Source: an uncultured Lachnospiraceae bacterium
Lineage (GTDB): Bacteria > Bacillota > Clostridia > Lachnospirales > Lachnospiraceae
DNA: 64,000 bases
NCBI GenBank assembly: GCA_910585215.1
Contig: CAJUDQ010000002.1
Span: forward strand, 3,386 to 67,385
Direction of reading: 5' to 3'
Within the stretch, counting starts at the first letter, position 1, and every line of letters begins with the position of its first letter. The notes under the pieces were generated by a model. It did no database searches. It saw nothing but the letters and a program-made list of their open reading frames with translations, and was not told the DNA's origin. The position numbers and the translations under genes were made by a program. Shown piece by piece: positions 51,132 to 61,752 of the stretch.

Positions 51132-53321
51132 ATGGCAATTACCTATAATCAGAAAAACCGTATTTTTACATTAAATACAAATCATTCAACCTATCAGATG
51201 AAAGTAGATAAGTTTGGTATTCTTCTGCATTTGTATTATGGAGCAAAAATATCTGGCGATGCAGATTATTTATTGACCTGTTATGACAGAGGATTTTCAG
51301 GAAGTTTATATGATATGGGAGACACCAGAGTTTATTCCATGGATGTGCAGCCGCAGGAATATCCGGTTCTCGGAGTGGGAGATTATAGAAACAGTGCTTT
51401 GGTTATCCAAAATGCAGACGGTTCAGAGTGCTGTGACCTTCGCTATGTAACACATGAAATAAAAAAAGGAAAATACAGTCTTTCAGGTCTTCCGGCGGTA
51501 TATGCAAAGGAGGAAGAATCAGAAACGCTCAAAATTGTATTGGAGGATTCTATAAGCAGAGTACAGGTACAGCTTTTATTTGGAGTGCTGGAAAACGAAG
51601 ATATCATTACAAGAAGTGCAAGGATTCTTAATCTGGGAACAGATACCATTACAGTGGAAAAGGCGGCATCTGCCTGTCTGGATTATATTTCCGGTGATTA
51701 TGACCTTATTACCTTTTATGGAAGGCATGCAATGGAGCGCAATTTTCAACGCGCAGAAATTCTGCATGGAAGTATGGTGATTGGAAGTCGCAGAGGGACT
51801 TCCAGTCACCAGTACAATCCGGCGGTGATTGTCGCAGATAAAAGTACAACCGAGGATTTCGGAAATTGTTATGGCATGCTGTTTGTATACAGTGGCAGCT
51901 TTATGTGTGAAACAGAAAAAGACCAGTTTGGACAGACAAGAGTTTTGATGGGACTTCAAAGTGATTTGTTTCATTATCCGCTTTCAGAAAACGAGGTTTT
52001 GACAGTTCCAGAAACAATTTTAAGTTTTTCTGACAGAGGTCTTGGTGAATTATCCAGACAGTACCATCGCTGTATTCGTGACCACATATGCAGAGGAGGC
52101 TATGCACATAAGCTTCGTCCAGTTTTGATAAACAGCTGGGAAACTGCATATTTTGACTTTAATGGAGATACAATCTGCAGACTGGCAGAGGATGCGGCAG
52201 AGCTTGGAATAGATATGGTGGTTATGGATGACGGATGGTTTGGAAAACGGAATGATGACAACAGCGGCCTTGGTGACTGGAAGGTAAATGAACAGAAGCT
52301 TGGCTGTACTTTGGGTGAACTGATTCAAAGAGTAAATAAATACGGCGTAAAATTTGGCATCTGGATTGAACCGGAGATGGTTTCGGAGGACAGCGATTTA
52401 TATCGAAAACATCCGGACTGGACAATACAGATTCCGGGAAGAAAACCGATTCGGGGAAGAAATCAGCTTGTGCTGGATTTTTCCAGACAGGAAGTGCGAA
52501 ATGCTGTTTTTGAAAGTATCTGTAGTATATTGAATCAGGGAAATATTGAGTATATAAAATGGGATATGAACCGCAGCCTTGCCGATATATATTCTATAGA
52601 GTATGCACAGGGCAGAGTAACATATGAATATATGCTTGGTGTATATGATTTTCTGGAAAAATTAACACAGCGATATCCAAATATTTTAATAGAGGGATGC
52701 AGCGGAGGCGGAGGCAGATTTGATGCAGGCATGCTTTATTATACCCCTCAGATTTGGTGCAGTGATAATACAGATGCATTAGACAGGTTGCGGATTCAAT
52801 ATGGAACCTCCTTCTTTTACCCTGCATGTACTGTGGCTTCTCATGTGTCGGCAGTGCCAAATCATCAGACAGGGCGAAACATAAGCCTTCATACAAGAGG
52901 TATGGTGGCGATGGCAGGAATGTTTGGCTATGAGCTTGATACGGGAAAGATAAGTGAAAGGGAAAAAGAGGAAGTAAAAGAGCAGGTCAGGAAGTATAAA
53001 CAGTATCAAGAATTAATTCAAAATGGAGATTACTACAGGCTTTCCAATCCGTTCAATGATACATATACCGCATGGTCTTTTGTTTCAGAGAGCAAAGAGC
53101 AGATTTTATTAAGTGTAGTAATACTTGAGAATCATGGAAATATGCCTGTCAGCTATGTAAAGTTAAAAGGATTGACAGAGGATGCCATATATGAGAATAT
53201 CCAGACAGGACAGTGTTATTATGGTTCCGTATTAATGCACGCAGGGGTTCCGCTTCCGATAGAACTTGTCGAATATCCGGCCTATCAGATTGAATTTAAG
53301 AAAAAAGAAACGCAAAAATAG
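51132..53321 (+). CDS. GH36 alpha-galactosidase
   Basis: The 729-residue cytoplasmic enzyme has an N-terminal beta-supersandwich (1-330) and a catalytic barrel with the nucleophile Asp in YIKWDMNRS and the acid/base Asp in CSDNTDALDRL, plus DDGWFGKRNDDNSGLGDW typical of GH36. It removes terminal alpha-1,6-galactose from raffinose, melibiose or stachyose. There is no signal peptide, which fits uptake of the intact sugar. AGGAGGG precedes the ATG. Confidence 0.96.
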   Translation: MAITYNQKNRIFTLNTNHSTYQMKVDKFGILLHLYYGAKISGDADYLLTCYDRGFSGSLYDMGDTRVYSMDVQPQEYPVLGVGDYRNSALVIQNADGSECCDLRYVTHEIKKGKYSLSGLPAVYAKEEESETLKIVLEDSISRVQVQLLFGVLENEDIITRSARILNLGTDTITVEKAASACLDYISGDYDLITFYGRHAMERNFQRAEILHGSMVIGSRRGTSSHQYNPAVIVADKSTTEDFGNCYGMLFVYSGSFMCETEKDQFGQTRVLMGLQSDLFHYPLSENEVLTVPETILSFSDRGLGELSRQYHRCIRDHICRGGYAHKLRPVLINSWETAYFDFNGDTICRLAEDAAELGIDMVVMDDGWFGKRNDDNSGLGDWKVNEQKLGCTLGELIQRVNKYGVKFGIWIEPEMVSEDSDLYRKHPDWTIQIPGRKPIRGRNQLVLDFSRQEVRNAVFESICSILNQGNIEYIKWDMNRSLADIYSIEYAQGRVTYEYMLGVYDFLEKLTQRYPNILIEGCSGGGGRFDAGMLYYTPQIWCSDNTDALDRLRIQYGTSFFYPACTVASHVSAVPNHQTGRNISLHTRGMVAMAGMFGYELDTGKISEREKEEVKEQVRKYKQYQELIQNGDYYRLSNPFNDTYTAWSFVSESKEQILLSVVILENHGNMPVSYVKLKGLTEDAIYENIQTGQCYYGSVLMHAGVPLPIELVEYPAYQIEFKKKETQK

Positions 53322-53335
53322 AGGAGGTTTGAATT

Positions 53336-55183
53336 TTGGAAAAAAATACAGAGGAACAGGATTTTATTTATTTAAAGCGTCTTAAAAGGCACCATGATGA
53401 ATTGCGCTGGCTTTATATGGAACTTTATGATAACAGCTCCATGTTTGCGGAATTATGTGAGAATCTGCATTATTTTTATAAAGAGAGAACACAGGCATTA
53501 AAACAGCTGGATGTTTATCGAGAAGAACAGCCGGACTGGTATAAAAAAAATGATATGCTTGGAATGATGCTTTATATTGATAATTTTGCAGGGAATCTTT
53601 CAGGGGTAGAAAAAAAGCTGGATTATATTGAGAATTGTAATGTAAATTATATTCATCTTATGCCATTTCTTGAGACGCCGGAGGGACGGTCAGACGGAGG
53701 ATATGCAGTGTCAGATTTTCGAAAGGTTCAGGAAAGACTTGGCACAATGAAAGAACTGGAACATTTGACCGCTTCATGTCACAAAAGAAATATGAATGTA
53801 TGTATAGATTTTGTAATGAATCATACTTCGGAGGAGCATGAATGGGCAAAAAAGGCACGTGCTGGAGATGGAGAATATATGAGCCGTTATTTCTTTTATG
53901 AGAATGACACTATTCCTGAAATGTATGAAAGAACCGTGCCACAGGTATTTCCAACAACAGCGCCGGGAAATTTTACATGGCTTCCGGATGCCGGACATTA
54001 TGTAATGACGTCTTTTTATCCATATCAATGGGATTTAAATTATAAAAATCCGCGTGTTTTTAATGAAATGATGTATCATTTTCTATATCTGGCAAATCGC
54101 GGAATTGATATTATTCGTATTGATGCAGTGCCATATATCTGGAAAGAACTAAATACGCAGTGCAGAAATTTAAAACAGGTGCATACAATTGTAAGAATGA
54201 TGCGTATCATCAGTGAGATTGTATGTCCGGGTGTATTGTTGCTTGGTGAGGTGGTAATGGAACCGGAAAAGGTAGTTCCTTATTTTGGAACAGTAGAAAA
54301 ACCGGAATGTCATATGTTATATAATGTAACAACTATGGCAACTACATGGCATACAGTAGCTACTCGTGATGTAAGTCTTTTAAAAAAGCAGCTTGATATT
54401 GTAAATCATCTGCCAAAAGAATATGTATTTTTAAATTATCTGCGGTGTCATGACGATATCGGGTGGGGGCTGGATTATCATACGCTACTTTGTGAAGGAA
54501 TAGAGGAACGTTCTCATAAACAATATCTGAATCGTTATTTTCAGGGATTAGAGGGAGGAAGTAGAAGCAGAGGAGAGTTGTATAATGCGGACCCCGTGAC
54601 GGGAGATGCCCGTTTCTGTGGAACAACCGCGTCTATGTGTGGAATTGAAAAAGCAGGATTTGAAAAGAATGAAGAGGATATGGAAAAAGCTATTCGACTT
54701 GATATCATGCTTCATGCGTATATGTTTATGCAGTCAGGGATTCCGGTGCTTTACAGCGGAGATGAGGTTGGACAGGTAAACGATTACAGCTATAAAGAGA
54801 ACAGTGCCAAAGCAGATGATTCCCGCTATATTCACCGCGGAGCTTTTAACTGGAAGCTGGCAAAACAGATTGATGATAAAACCAGTGTGTCAGGGCGGAT
54901 TTTTCACAGTCTGGGACAGCTTGAAAAAATCAGAAAATCGGAAAAGGTGTTTGTCTGTCAGGCAGATACATGGACAGTAGATATGTCTGATAAGAGTGTG
55001 TTATGTATTGGAAGATATTATGAAGGGGAGAAGATTCTTGGAATATTTAATTTCAGCGAATTTGACAAAATACTAGGTATTCAGGGAGAAGATGAGAGAT
55101 ATACGGATATGATATCAAACCAAACAGTAAAAGCGTCTGAGATAAAAATTCCGGCATTTGGATTTTTGTATCTGAAAAGATAA
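53336..55183 (+). CDS. GH13 amylosucrase-like enzyme
   Basis: The 615-residue alpha-amylase-family enzyme has an N-terminal helical domain, DGGYAVSDFRKV, the nucleophile Asp in GIDIIRIDAVPYIW, the acid/base Glu in LLLGEVVMEP and LRCHDDIGWG, closest to amylosucrase (GH13_4). Amylosucrases split sucrose into fructose and a glucan or glucose. In this operon, sucrose left after galactose removal from raffinose is the likely substrate. The start is TTG at 53336 with GGAGG 8 bases upstream. Whether it makes glucan or simply hydrolyses cannot be read. Confidence 0.85.
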   Translation: MEKNTEEQDFIYLKRLKRHHDELRWLYMELYDNSSMFAELCENLHYFYKERTQALKQLDVYREEQPDWYKKNDMLGMMLYIDNFAGNLSGVEKKLDYIENCNVNYIHLMPFLETPEGRSDGGYAVSDFRKVQERLGTMKELEHLTASCHKRNMNVCIDFVMNHTSEEHEWAKKARAGDGEYMSRYFFYENDTIPEMYERTVPQVFPTTAPGNFTWLPDAGHYVMTSFYPYQWDLNYKNPRVFNEMMYHFLYLANRGIDIIRIDAVPYIWKELNTQCRNLKQVHTIVRMMRIISEIVCPGVLLLGEVVMEPEKVVPYFGTVEKPECHMLYNVTTMATTWHTVATRDVSLLKKQLDIVNHLPKEYVFLNYLRCHDDIGWGLDYHTLLCEGIEERSHKQYLNRYFQGLEGGSRSRGELYNADPVTGDARFCGTTASMCGIEKAGFEKNEEDMEKAIRLDIMLHAYMFMQSGIPVLYSGDEVGQVNDYSYKENSAKADDSRYIHRGAFNWKLAKQIDDKTSVSGRIFHSLGQLEKIRKSEKVFVCQADTWTVDMSDKSVLCIGRYYEGEKILGIFNFSEFDKILGIQGEDERYTDMISNQTVKASEIKIPAFGFLYLKR

Positions 55184-55392
55184 AAAGGAAGTTGAAATAT
55201 AAATATAAAATAGCTTTTCCTAAAATAAATATATATAGGCACAATAATAAATATCTGGACATAAAATGAAAATTATGATAGAATAAATAGATTTGAAAGA
55301 GTGTTGTCTTTATCTGCTGTAAGTATAGTTATTTCATGTATTTGATAGATAAAGCAATAAATAAAAGTCTATTTTCCTGTGGAGGATAATTT

Positions 55393-57420
55393 ATGAAGTG
55401 TCTTGTAAATAAAAAACTTGCTACGCGTATAGGGATTATTACTACAGCAATTACTTTGGTAGGAATGTTGTTACTTTGGATAATTGTATCTGCCAATACT
55501 TCTTCTATGGTGAAAAGTGATATTACCAATCAGATGACAGATGCTGTGGAATCCAGAGCTGCTATTATTAATGAATATGTAACATCTGCAGAAGAATATA
55601 TGACTGCCTTTGCTCTGGGCAGTGAAGTTCGAGAGCTTCTTTTAAATCCCGAAGATTTTACGCTGCTTGAAAAGGCTCAACAGTATACGGAAGATTTTGC
55701 ATTTGTCAAAGGTATTTTTGAAGGACTGTATATTGCCACACCGGATACGCATGTTCTCACACATACTTCGAAGGAAGCTGTTGGAATGGTTACACGTACA
55801 GGAGAATCACTGAATACATTTCAAGATACGATTTTGGCTCAGCAGAGATTGACAAATCTGGGAATTATGAAGTCGCCTGGAACTGGCAGCATGATTCTTT
55901 CCATGTATTATCCTATCTTTGAAGATACGACCTGTATTGGATATGTAGGAGCTGGTGTGTACGCCAGTCATTTGATGGATGCATTGTTGAATTTGGATAT
56001 AAAAGGGTTGCCAGACAGCGAATATGTATTTTTAAATGTAGAGACAGGTGTATATCTCTATCATCAGGATGAATCACTGTTAAATACAGAAACTGCTGAC
56101 AGTGGATATAAAGAGATTATTCGTCGGATTCAGACAGATGACAGTATTCAGGCGAGTACATATTCTTATGAGGATGAAAATGGAATCAATCAGCTCGTTG
56201 TTTATAAGTATTTGAAAGACCGTGGATGGGTGTTTATGGTTCGAGACAGTGCTACAGAAGTCTACGGAGCTGTGACAAAGATACGTATTGTGGTTGGTTT
56301 GTTATGCGCAGGTATGGCCGCGGCAATTATATTTATTACGCTTATCATTTTGCATCGTGAGGGCAAAGAGCTTATGGTGGTAGAGCATGCCATAGGACAT
56401 TTGGGAGATTTGAATCTTTCTGCTGACAAGGATTTGGAAATTTTTTATGGCAGGTCAGATGAGATTGGCATGATTGCCCAGACAACTCACCATGTCTGTG
56501 TCTGTTTAAGAAAAACTATTGATGACATAGCACGGATTTTAGAGGAAATGGCAGACGGTAACCTTACTGTAGATGTCACAAAGAATGAATCTTATTATAT
56601 TGGTGATTTTAAAGTGTTGTCAGGAAGCCTGAAATCTATTCATGCAAACCTTGTAGAAGTGATTCGTGATATTTCCAGTGTTGCAAATCAGGTTGATACA
56701 AGTGCAAATCAGGTATCTATGGGAGCTCAGGCACTGTTTCAGGGAACAGAAGAACAGACGGAATCTGTAGATGGACTTGTGTCAAATATGACTACAATCA
56801 CTTCTCAAATTCAAAACAGCGCTGTGCGTTGCAGCAATGCGAATCATCTGGTAGATAAAGCTACCGGTTATGCAGCTGAGGCTGACACAAAAATGGAACA
56901 GTTGATTGTGTCTACAAAAAATATTGATAAATCTTCCACTCAGATTGTTACTATTATTAAAACAATTGAAGATATTGCTTTTCAAACTAATATTCTGGCG
57001 TTAAATGCATCTGTGGAGGCTGCTCGTGTTGGCGCTGTGGGAAAAGGATTTTCTGTAGTGGCAGACGAAGTTCAAAATCTTGCAACAAGGTCTTCAGAGG
57101 CTGTTCAAAATACAAACAGTTTAATCAAACAATCTATTCAGGATGTAAAAACAGGGACAGAATCCACAAATCTTGTTGTTTCTGCAATGCAAATAATTAA
57201 TGATTGTATTCAATCTATTAAAACATTGATGGATGAGATAGAAACTGCCAGCGTTCAGCAATCAGAAATGATTGTTTTGATAGAAAATCGAATTAAAGAA
57301 ATTTCGGAAGTAGTGCAGGCAAATTCCAGTGCTGCAGAAGAAAGCGCCGCAGTTTCAAAGGGATTGTCTGAACAGGCACGTACTTTAAACAATCTGATTA
57401 GCAGGTTTCGGATTATATAA
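55393..57420 (+). CDS. Methyl-accepting chemotaxis protein with extracellular Cache-like domain
   Basis: The 675-residue receptor has membrane helices at about 12-36 and 303-325, an extracellular ligand domain of some 265 residues (Cache-type, with [21 protein letters not shown] and [19 protein letters not shown]), a HAMP-like segment, and a signalling domain whose hairpin tip is [18 protein letters not shown]. The ligand is unknown. It lies 210 bases after the galactoside operon but has its own upstream region. No other chemotaxis gene is in the window. GGAGG precedes the ATG. Confidence 0.94.
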   Translation: MKCLVNKKLATRIGIITTAITLVGMLLLWIIVSANTSSMVKSDITNQMTDAVESRAAIINEYVTSAEEYMTAFALGSEVRELLLNPEDFTLLEKAQQYTEDFAFVKGIFEGLYIATPDTHVLTHTSKEAVGMVTRTGESLNTFQDTILAQQRLTNLGIMKSPGTGSMILSMYYPIFEDTTCIGYVGAGVYASHLMDALLNLDIKGLPDSEYVFLNVETGVYLYHQDESLLNTETADSGYKEIIRRIQTDDSIQASTYSYEDENGINQLVVYKYLKDRGWVFMVRDSATEVYGAVTKIRIVVGLLCAGMAAAIIFITLIILHREGKELMVVEHAIGHLGDLNLSADKDLEIFYGRSDEIGMIAQTTHHVCVCLRKTIDDIARILEEMADGNLTVDVTKNESYYIGDFKVLSGSLKSIHANLVEVIRDISSVANQVDTSANQVSMGAQALFQGTEEQTESVDGLVSNMTTITSQIQNSAVRCSNANHLVDKATGYAAEADTKMEQLIVSTKNIDKSSTQIVTIIKTIEDIAFQTNILALNASVEAARVGAVGKGFSVVADEVQNLATRSSEAVQNTNSLIKQSIQDVKTGTESTNLVVSAMQIINDCIQSIKTLMDEIETASVQQSEMIVLIENRIKEISEVVQANSSAAEESAAVSKGLSEQARTLNNLISRFRII

Positions 57421-57490
57421 GTACAAGGAAATTCTTATTAAAAAAATTATAAAAAATATCGGGTTCTAAGCAGAGAAACATTTTCTGAAG

Positions 57491-57540
57491 AACAAAAGCT
57501 GGTCAGTAAAGATACCTTGGTTATCTGACCGGCTTTTGTT
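57491..57540 (+). terminator. Terminator of the first chemoreceptor gene
   Basis: AACAAAAGCTGGTCAG (57491-57506) pairs with CTGACCGGCTTTTGTT (57525-57540) over 16 bases with one wobble. The A- and T-runs are part of the arms. Confidence 0.8.
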
Positions 57541-57675
57541 ATGATACAAAAGATTATTTTACAAAGAGAAAGGGGTTAGGAATATGTTTATTCTGAGATT
57601 TCAGGGAAAATAATTGAAATTATATGATTTTTATGATATGATGTCATCAAACAAAGCAAAACGTGGTTTGAAGAG

Positions 57676-57703
57676 TTGTACACGCAAAGTGTGCTTTTAT
57701 AAT
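57676..57703 (+). promoter_or_regulatory. Promoter of the second chemoreceptor gene
   Basis: TTGTAC (57676-57681) and TATAAT (57698-57703) are 16 bases apart. A small dyad (ACACGCAAAGTGT) fills the spacer and could be bound by a regulator. The leader is about 78 bases. Confidence 0.5.
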
Positions 57704-57787
57704 ATGCAATGATATTATGCTGTGCTGGAGAAGTGTAACTGTAAACATGCATAAAATTTTTATCAATTAAATATAGGAGGAATATGT

Positions 57788-59266
57788 ATGGAGCTGGAAA
57801 TTTTAAAAAACGAAGAGAAAAGAATGAATTTTATAATGTTTCTTTTTCTGGTAATTATACCCTGTGTTGCAATGGGCTATGTGTTATTGTTTAATAATGG
57901 GTCATCAAGGGATATGATTGTTCTTTTAATGACAGGGGCCAGTATTGTGGTTAAATTATTCGAAAAATTGTTGGGAAAATATGCAAAATATTTTTATATT
58001 TCCATATTGCCCATATTTGGAGCAGTAACAATTGTGTTGGGGAATCCGGGTTCTTTTGGTGCAATGGCTGAAGCTTATTTCCTTGTATTATTTCTTGCCA
58101 TTCCCTATTATAATCTGACTATGGTCATAGTATGTACAGCAGTAACAATTATACCAAATGTCATTGCAATGTTTCTTTTTCTGGAAGAATATCTGGCAAT
58201 GTATACGCTTTCTATTTGGATTTTTGTATGGATGGTGTATATTCTGGCAGTTCTTGTAGCGGTATTTATTATTCAGAGAGCACGTTCCCTGTTTCTTGAT
58301 GTGGAGCAGAAGGAACGCAAAATGGAAGCATTGCTTGTCAATGTCAGCAATGCATTTGAGGGCTTGGAGGAATCTTCCGGAGAAATTTATGATTCTTTAC
58401 ATAATTTTGAAGCAAATACTGCAGAAATTGTTTCATCGACCAGTCAGATTGCTGACAGTGCAGATATACAGATTGAACAGGTAAAAGGCAGTCTCGACAT
58501 TTTTAATGATTTGAACAATAAGATTGAAAGCTCTCAGAAGCGGCTGGAAGAGACCGTTGACAATATTATGCGGCTGAAGAAAAAGAATGATGAGGGAATT
58601 GAGGCAATTCAAGAGCTATCAGATAAATTCAGTGAAAATATAAAGTCTACACAGGTAGCATCGGAAGGTGTGACTTCCCTGGTTCAGAAATCTAATTCTA
58701 TTGGTGAAATTATAGAAAGCATTGGTCAGATTGCACAGCAGACAAATCTTCTTGCTTTGAATGCAGCAATAGAGGCGGCAAGAGCTGGAGAGGCCGGTAA
58801 GGGTTTTGCTGTAGTGGCAGATGAGATTAATACACTGTCGGGTGAATCTGCTGCAGCAACGCAGAAAATTGATGTGATTTTAAAGGATGTAATTTCTACT
58901 GTTAATCAGGTCAATCAGGTTATGGACAACAACGGTGTTATTGTGAGGCAGTCTAATGAAAAACTGAATGATACTGTTAAGATTTTTGAAGTTATACTGA
59001 AATCTTCCGAAGAGGTTATGGCTGTGATTGGTATGTTAAAGAAAGAACTTTTGGATATTGTGGATATCAAAGAGCATCTGTCTCAGGCAATGGAACAGGT
59101 AGAACATATTTCGCGCGATTCTGTAGAGAGTACGGCAGAAATCAGTGAATCAACACAAAAACAGGCAGCAGGAGTTGAAAATATTTTAAAATCCATGAAA
59201 AATGTTCAGGGTGGTATGGAGCAGCTTTCTGAAGTGTTGAATACAAAACAGAAATTAGAATTATAA
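57788..59266 (+). CDS. Membrane-anchored chemoreceptor with no extracellular domain
   Basis: The 492-residue receptor has about six membrane helices in the first 165 residues with only short loops, no HAMP domain, and then a signalling domain with the tip [18 protein letters not shown] followed by [11 protein letters not shown]. Such receptors may sense membrane state or energy rather than outside ligands. It has its own promoter and terminator, so it is not co-transcribed with the preceding receptor. GGAGG is 6 bases before the ATG. Confidence 0.93.
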   Translation: MELEILKNEEKRMNFIMFLFLVIIPCVAMGYVLLFNNGSSRDMIVLLMTGASIVVKLFEKLLGKYAKYFYISILPIFGAVTIVLGNPGSFGAMAEAYFLVLFLAIPYYNLTMVIVCTAVTIIPNVIAMFLFLEEYLAMYTLSIWIFVWMVYILAVLVAVFIIQRARSLFLDVEQKERKMEALLVNVSNAFEGLEESSGEIYDSLHNFEANTAEIVSSTSQIADSADIQIEQVKGSLDIFNDLNNKIESSQKRLEETVDNIMRLKKKNDEGIEAIQELSDKFSENIKSTQVASEGVTSLVQKSNSIGEIIESIGQIAQQTNLLALNAAIEAARAGEAGKGFAVVADEINTLSGESAAATQKIDVILKDVISTVNQVNQVMDNNGVIVRQSNEKLNDTVKIFEVILKSSEEVMAVIGMLKKELLDIVDIKEHLSQAMEQVEHISRDSVESTAEISESTQKQAAGVENILKSMKNVQGGMEQLSEVLNTKQKLEL

Positions 59267-59278
59267 AATAAAATACAT

Positions 59279-59326
59279 ATAAATAAACGGATGCAGAAAA
59301 TAAATTTCCTGCATCCATTTATTTAT
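59279..59326. terminator. Terminator between the chemoreceptor and the HxlR gene
   Basis: ATAAATAAACGGATGCAG (59279-59296) and CTGCATCCATTTATTTAT (59309-59326) pair with one mismatch over 18 bases. It serves the convergent genes on both sides. Confidence 0.8.
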
Positions 59327-59376
59327 AAACCCAAATCGCCCCAGTGATGTTACCGTTGTTTTTAAAGTACCTATAA

Positions 59377-59718
59377 TTATTTTTTATGTAAGAAAGCTTT
59401 GAATCCTTCGCCCCAGTTTTGCATTGCATCCAGAATCGGTTTCAGACTTTGTCCCAGTTCTGTTAAGGAATATTCTACCTTTGGAGGAACTTCCGGATAA
59501 ACCTTGCGGCTGATAAGCCCGTTATTTTCCATATCACGAAGCTGTGAAGTCAAAACCTTCTGCGACACATTTCCAATAGATTTTTTTAGTTCTCCAAAGC
59601 GTTTCGTACCGGAAAGAAGGTCGCGTAAAATTAAAACCTTCCATTTATCTCCAATCAGCATTAATGTAGTTTCTACCGGACATGCCGGTAATTCTGTTAT
59701 TATTTTATTATCACTCAT
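59377..59718 (-). CDS. HxlR-family redox-type regulator
   Basis: The 113-residue winged-helix protein (CPVETTLMLIGDKWKVLILRDLL, then RFGELKKSIGNVSQKVLTSQLRDMENNGLI) is typical of HxlR/DUF24. Its only cysteine, Cys13, lies where YodB and HypR of B. subtilis have their thiol-sensing Cys. Those proteins sense quinones, diamide or disulfide stress. The gene is divergent from the metallo-beta-lactamase-like gene, and two dyads in the 407-base gap are likely operators. Target control is inferred. Confidence 0.93.
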   Translation of the reverse strand: MSDNKIITELPACPVETTLMLIGDKWKVLILRDLLSGTKRFGELKKSIGNVSQKVLTSQLRDMENNGLISRKVYPEVPPKVEYSLTELGQSLKPILDAMQNWGEGFKAFLHKK

Positions 59719-59977
59719 GGTTATTCAACATCCTCTTTTTATAAATAATGTTATTGTATCATAGGACATACCAGCAATCAATATTTTAACAGAAAATTTT
59801 AAAAATATCCTGTCAATCATTTATTCCATTACAATAATTATATGTCTGTTTAAATCTATTATATCATTACAGCAAATTTTTGATTTTTTATTTGTAAGTA
59901 TACTATTGTGCGATATCAGTATAATTTTTTTGATGCCTGTAAACAGACAGGGAAAATGTTTTACAATACCTCAAATC

Positions 59978-60046
59978 ATAGTTACTTTTAGGTAACTATA
60001 CCACAATAAAGTGCTTACTTTACAAAAAATTTTTTCTGATTATAAT
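59978..60046 (+). promoter_or_regulatory. Operators and promoter of the macrodomain-sirtuin operon
   Basis: Two perfect dyads occur: ATAGTTAC-TTTTAG-GTAACTAT (59978-59999) and TAAAGT-GCTT-ACTTTA (60007-60022). The second overlaps TTTACA (60019-60024), which with TATAAT (60041-60046) has a 16-base spacer. HxlR proteins bind dyads of this size; the position fits repression. The rest of the 59719-60125 gap holds no gene. Confidence 0.65.
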
Positions 60047-60125
60047 AAAATCAAAGCTTATAAACAACGGCCGTTTTAATGCTTTTGTATATAAAATAAA
60101 AAATAATTTTCAGGAGGAATTTGTA

Positions 60126-60917
60126 ATGGATAAGAATATATTTACAACTGTAAAACTTGTAAAGGGTGAAATGAATATTTATGATTTTGGCGGTATAAAA
60201 CTGCATGCATATAAAACCTGTGATTTTATTGAGGATGAAGTGTTTATTGTTGAGAAAAATGGCAAAGCGGTGATTATCGAATCTCCATGTTTTTTTGATA
60301 ATATCAGTGAACTTCAGGAATATTTAAAGGATATGCAGGTAGAAGGTATGCTGATTGCATATCATGGCGCAGGAGCGACGTTTTTGCCGGATGTTTCAAG
60401 GTATGCAACCAAAAACGCAGAGCAGTACAGCGAATCTGGCGGCGGAAAAGCTTTGATTGACAATTTTACCAAAGCATTTGGAGAAGTTTTTGATCATTCT
60501 GTTCATAAAATTACCACTATTATTGAAGAGGGCAAGGTGACAATCGGAGGCATTGATTTTGTAATTAAGCAGACTGCAGAAGCCTTTGATGTGGAAATTC
60601 CGGAAATTAATGCAGTTTATACGCATATGCTTGGCCACGACTGTCACTCGATTGTAGCAAATGCCGACCATGCGGACAGTATCATTGCCGAGCTGAAAAG
60701 CTATATTGACAAGGGATATGATTTAATTCTAACTTCCCATTATACACCGGAGGATTTAAAGGATGCAAAAATAAAAATTGAGTATCTTCAAAATCTGAAA
60801 AAGATTGCAAAAGACTGCAAAGATGCGGAAAGCTTCAAGAAAGAGGTTTTGAGGCAATATCCTGCTTACAGTGGCGGAAATTATCTGGATATGACGGCAG
60901 GTTTCTTCTTTTCATAG
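60126..60917 (+). CDS. Metallo-beta-lactamase-fold protein lacking the zinc motif
   Basis: The 263-residue protein shows the strand pattern of the metallo-beta-lactamase fold (DEVFIVEKNGKAVIIESP, MLIAYHGAGATFLPD, INAVYTHMLGHDCHSIVANADHAD, YDLILTSHYTPED). The HxHxDH motif is absent: where it should be the sequence is YHGAGATFL. Several histidines remain (TSHYTPE, GHDCHS), so a non-standard metal site is possible. No characterised relative comes to mind. It is the first gene after the HxlR-type operators, 55 bases before the macrodomain gene, so probably co-transcribed with it. Confidence 0.75.
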   Translation: MDKNIFTTVKLVKGEMNIYDFGGIKLHAYKTCDFIEDEVFIVEKNGKAVIIESPCFFDNISELQEYLKDMQVEGMLIAYHGAGATFLPDVSRYATKNAEQYSESGGGKALIDNFTKAFGEVFDHSVHKITTIIEEGKVTIGGIDFVIKQTAEAFDVEIPEINAVYTHMLGHDCHSIVANADHADSIIAELKSYIDKGYDLILTSHYTPEDLKDAKIKIEYLQNLKKIAKDCKDAESFKKEVLRQYPAYSGGNYLDMTAGFFFS

Positions 60918-60972
60918 GGAGAGGGCTTTTATAGGAAGTATATGATATATTTCTGATACGAGGAGGATTCAT

Positions 60973-61752
60973 ATGACATACAATGAAAAACGATTATTTT
61001 TGATAAAAGAGCTGTTATCAGAATTACCACAATATAAAGAAGCGGAAATACCCAAAGATACAGAGGAGCAGAAGCGTCTTTTAAGAGGTCTTATGAATAT
61101 TCGCCCTCCTCGTTCCATCAGTTCTGAATTTTTGAAGATTCAGGATGAATATTTAAGCAGAGAAGTAGCAGAAAAGGGAATTATTGACAGGGATGCTCTG
61201 GCAGTATCCCCTTTAAATAACAGACTTGTTCTCTGGCGCGGTGATATTACCACTTTAAAAATTGATGCAATCGTAAATGCTGCAAATCATGCGTTAAGGG
61301 GCTGCTTTGTACCCTGTCATTCCTGCGTGGATAATGTGATTCACAGCGTCAGCGGAATACAGCTTCGTCTTGCCTGTGATAAGCTTATGACAGAACAGGG
61401 ATATGACGAGCCGACAGGGAAGGCAAAAATTACGCCTGCATTTAATCTTCCATGTAAATATGTGCTTCATACCGTGGGTCCAATTGTATCGGGACAGCTT
61501 ACAAATACACACTGTATACAACTGGCAGACTGTTACAGGTCATGCCTTGAACTGGCTTCAAAAAATAATCTTAAAAGTATTGCATTTTGCTGTATATCTA
61601 CAGGAGAATTTCATTTTCCACAAATGAAAGCAGCTGAAATTGCAGTAAAGACAGTTACAGAGTATTTACAGACAGACAGTCAGATAGAAAGGGTGATATT
61701 TAATGTTTTCAAACAGAGGGATTATGACATCTACAAAAAATTGCTTGGATAA
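60973..61752 (+). CDS. Zinc-type macrodomain ADP-ribosyl hydrolase
   Basis: The 259-residue protein has an N-terminal helical segment and a macrodomain from about residue 85: WRGDITTLKIDAIVNAANHAL (87-107), then GCFVPCHSCVDNVIH with a C-x4-H-x-C arrangement at 111, 116 and 118, and the phosphate loop STGEFHFP (209-216). This is the zinc-dependent class found in S. aureus and S. pyogenes beside SirTM, where it removes ADP-ribose that the sirtuin adds. The gene overlaps the sirtuin gene by 50 bases. GAGGAGG precedes the ATG. Confidence 0.93.
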   Translation: MTYNEKRLFLIKELLSELPQYKEAEIPKDTEEQKRLLRGLMNIRPPRSISSEFLKIQDEYLSREVAEKGIIDRDALAVSPLNNRLVLWRGDITTLKIDAIVNAANHALRGCFVPCHSCVDNVIHSVSGIQLRLACDKLMTEQGYDEPTGKAKITPAFNLPCKYVLHTVGPIVSGQLTNTHCIQLADCYRSCLELASKNNLKSIAFCCISTGEFHFPQMKAAEIAVKTVTEYLQTDSQIERVIFNVFKQRDYDIYKKLLG

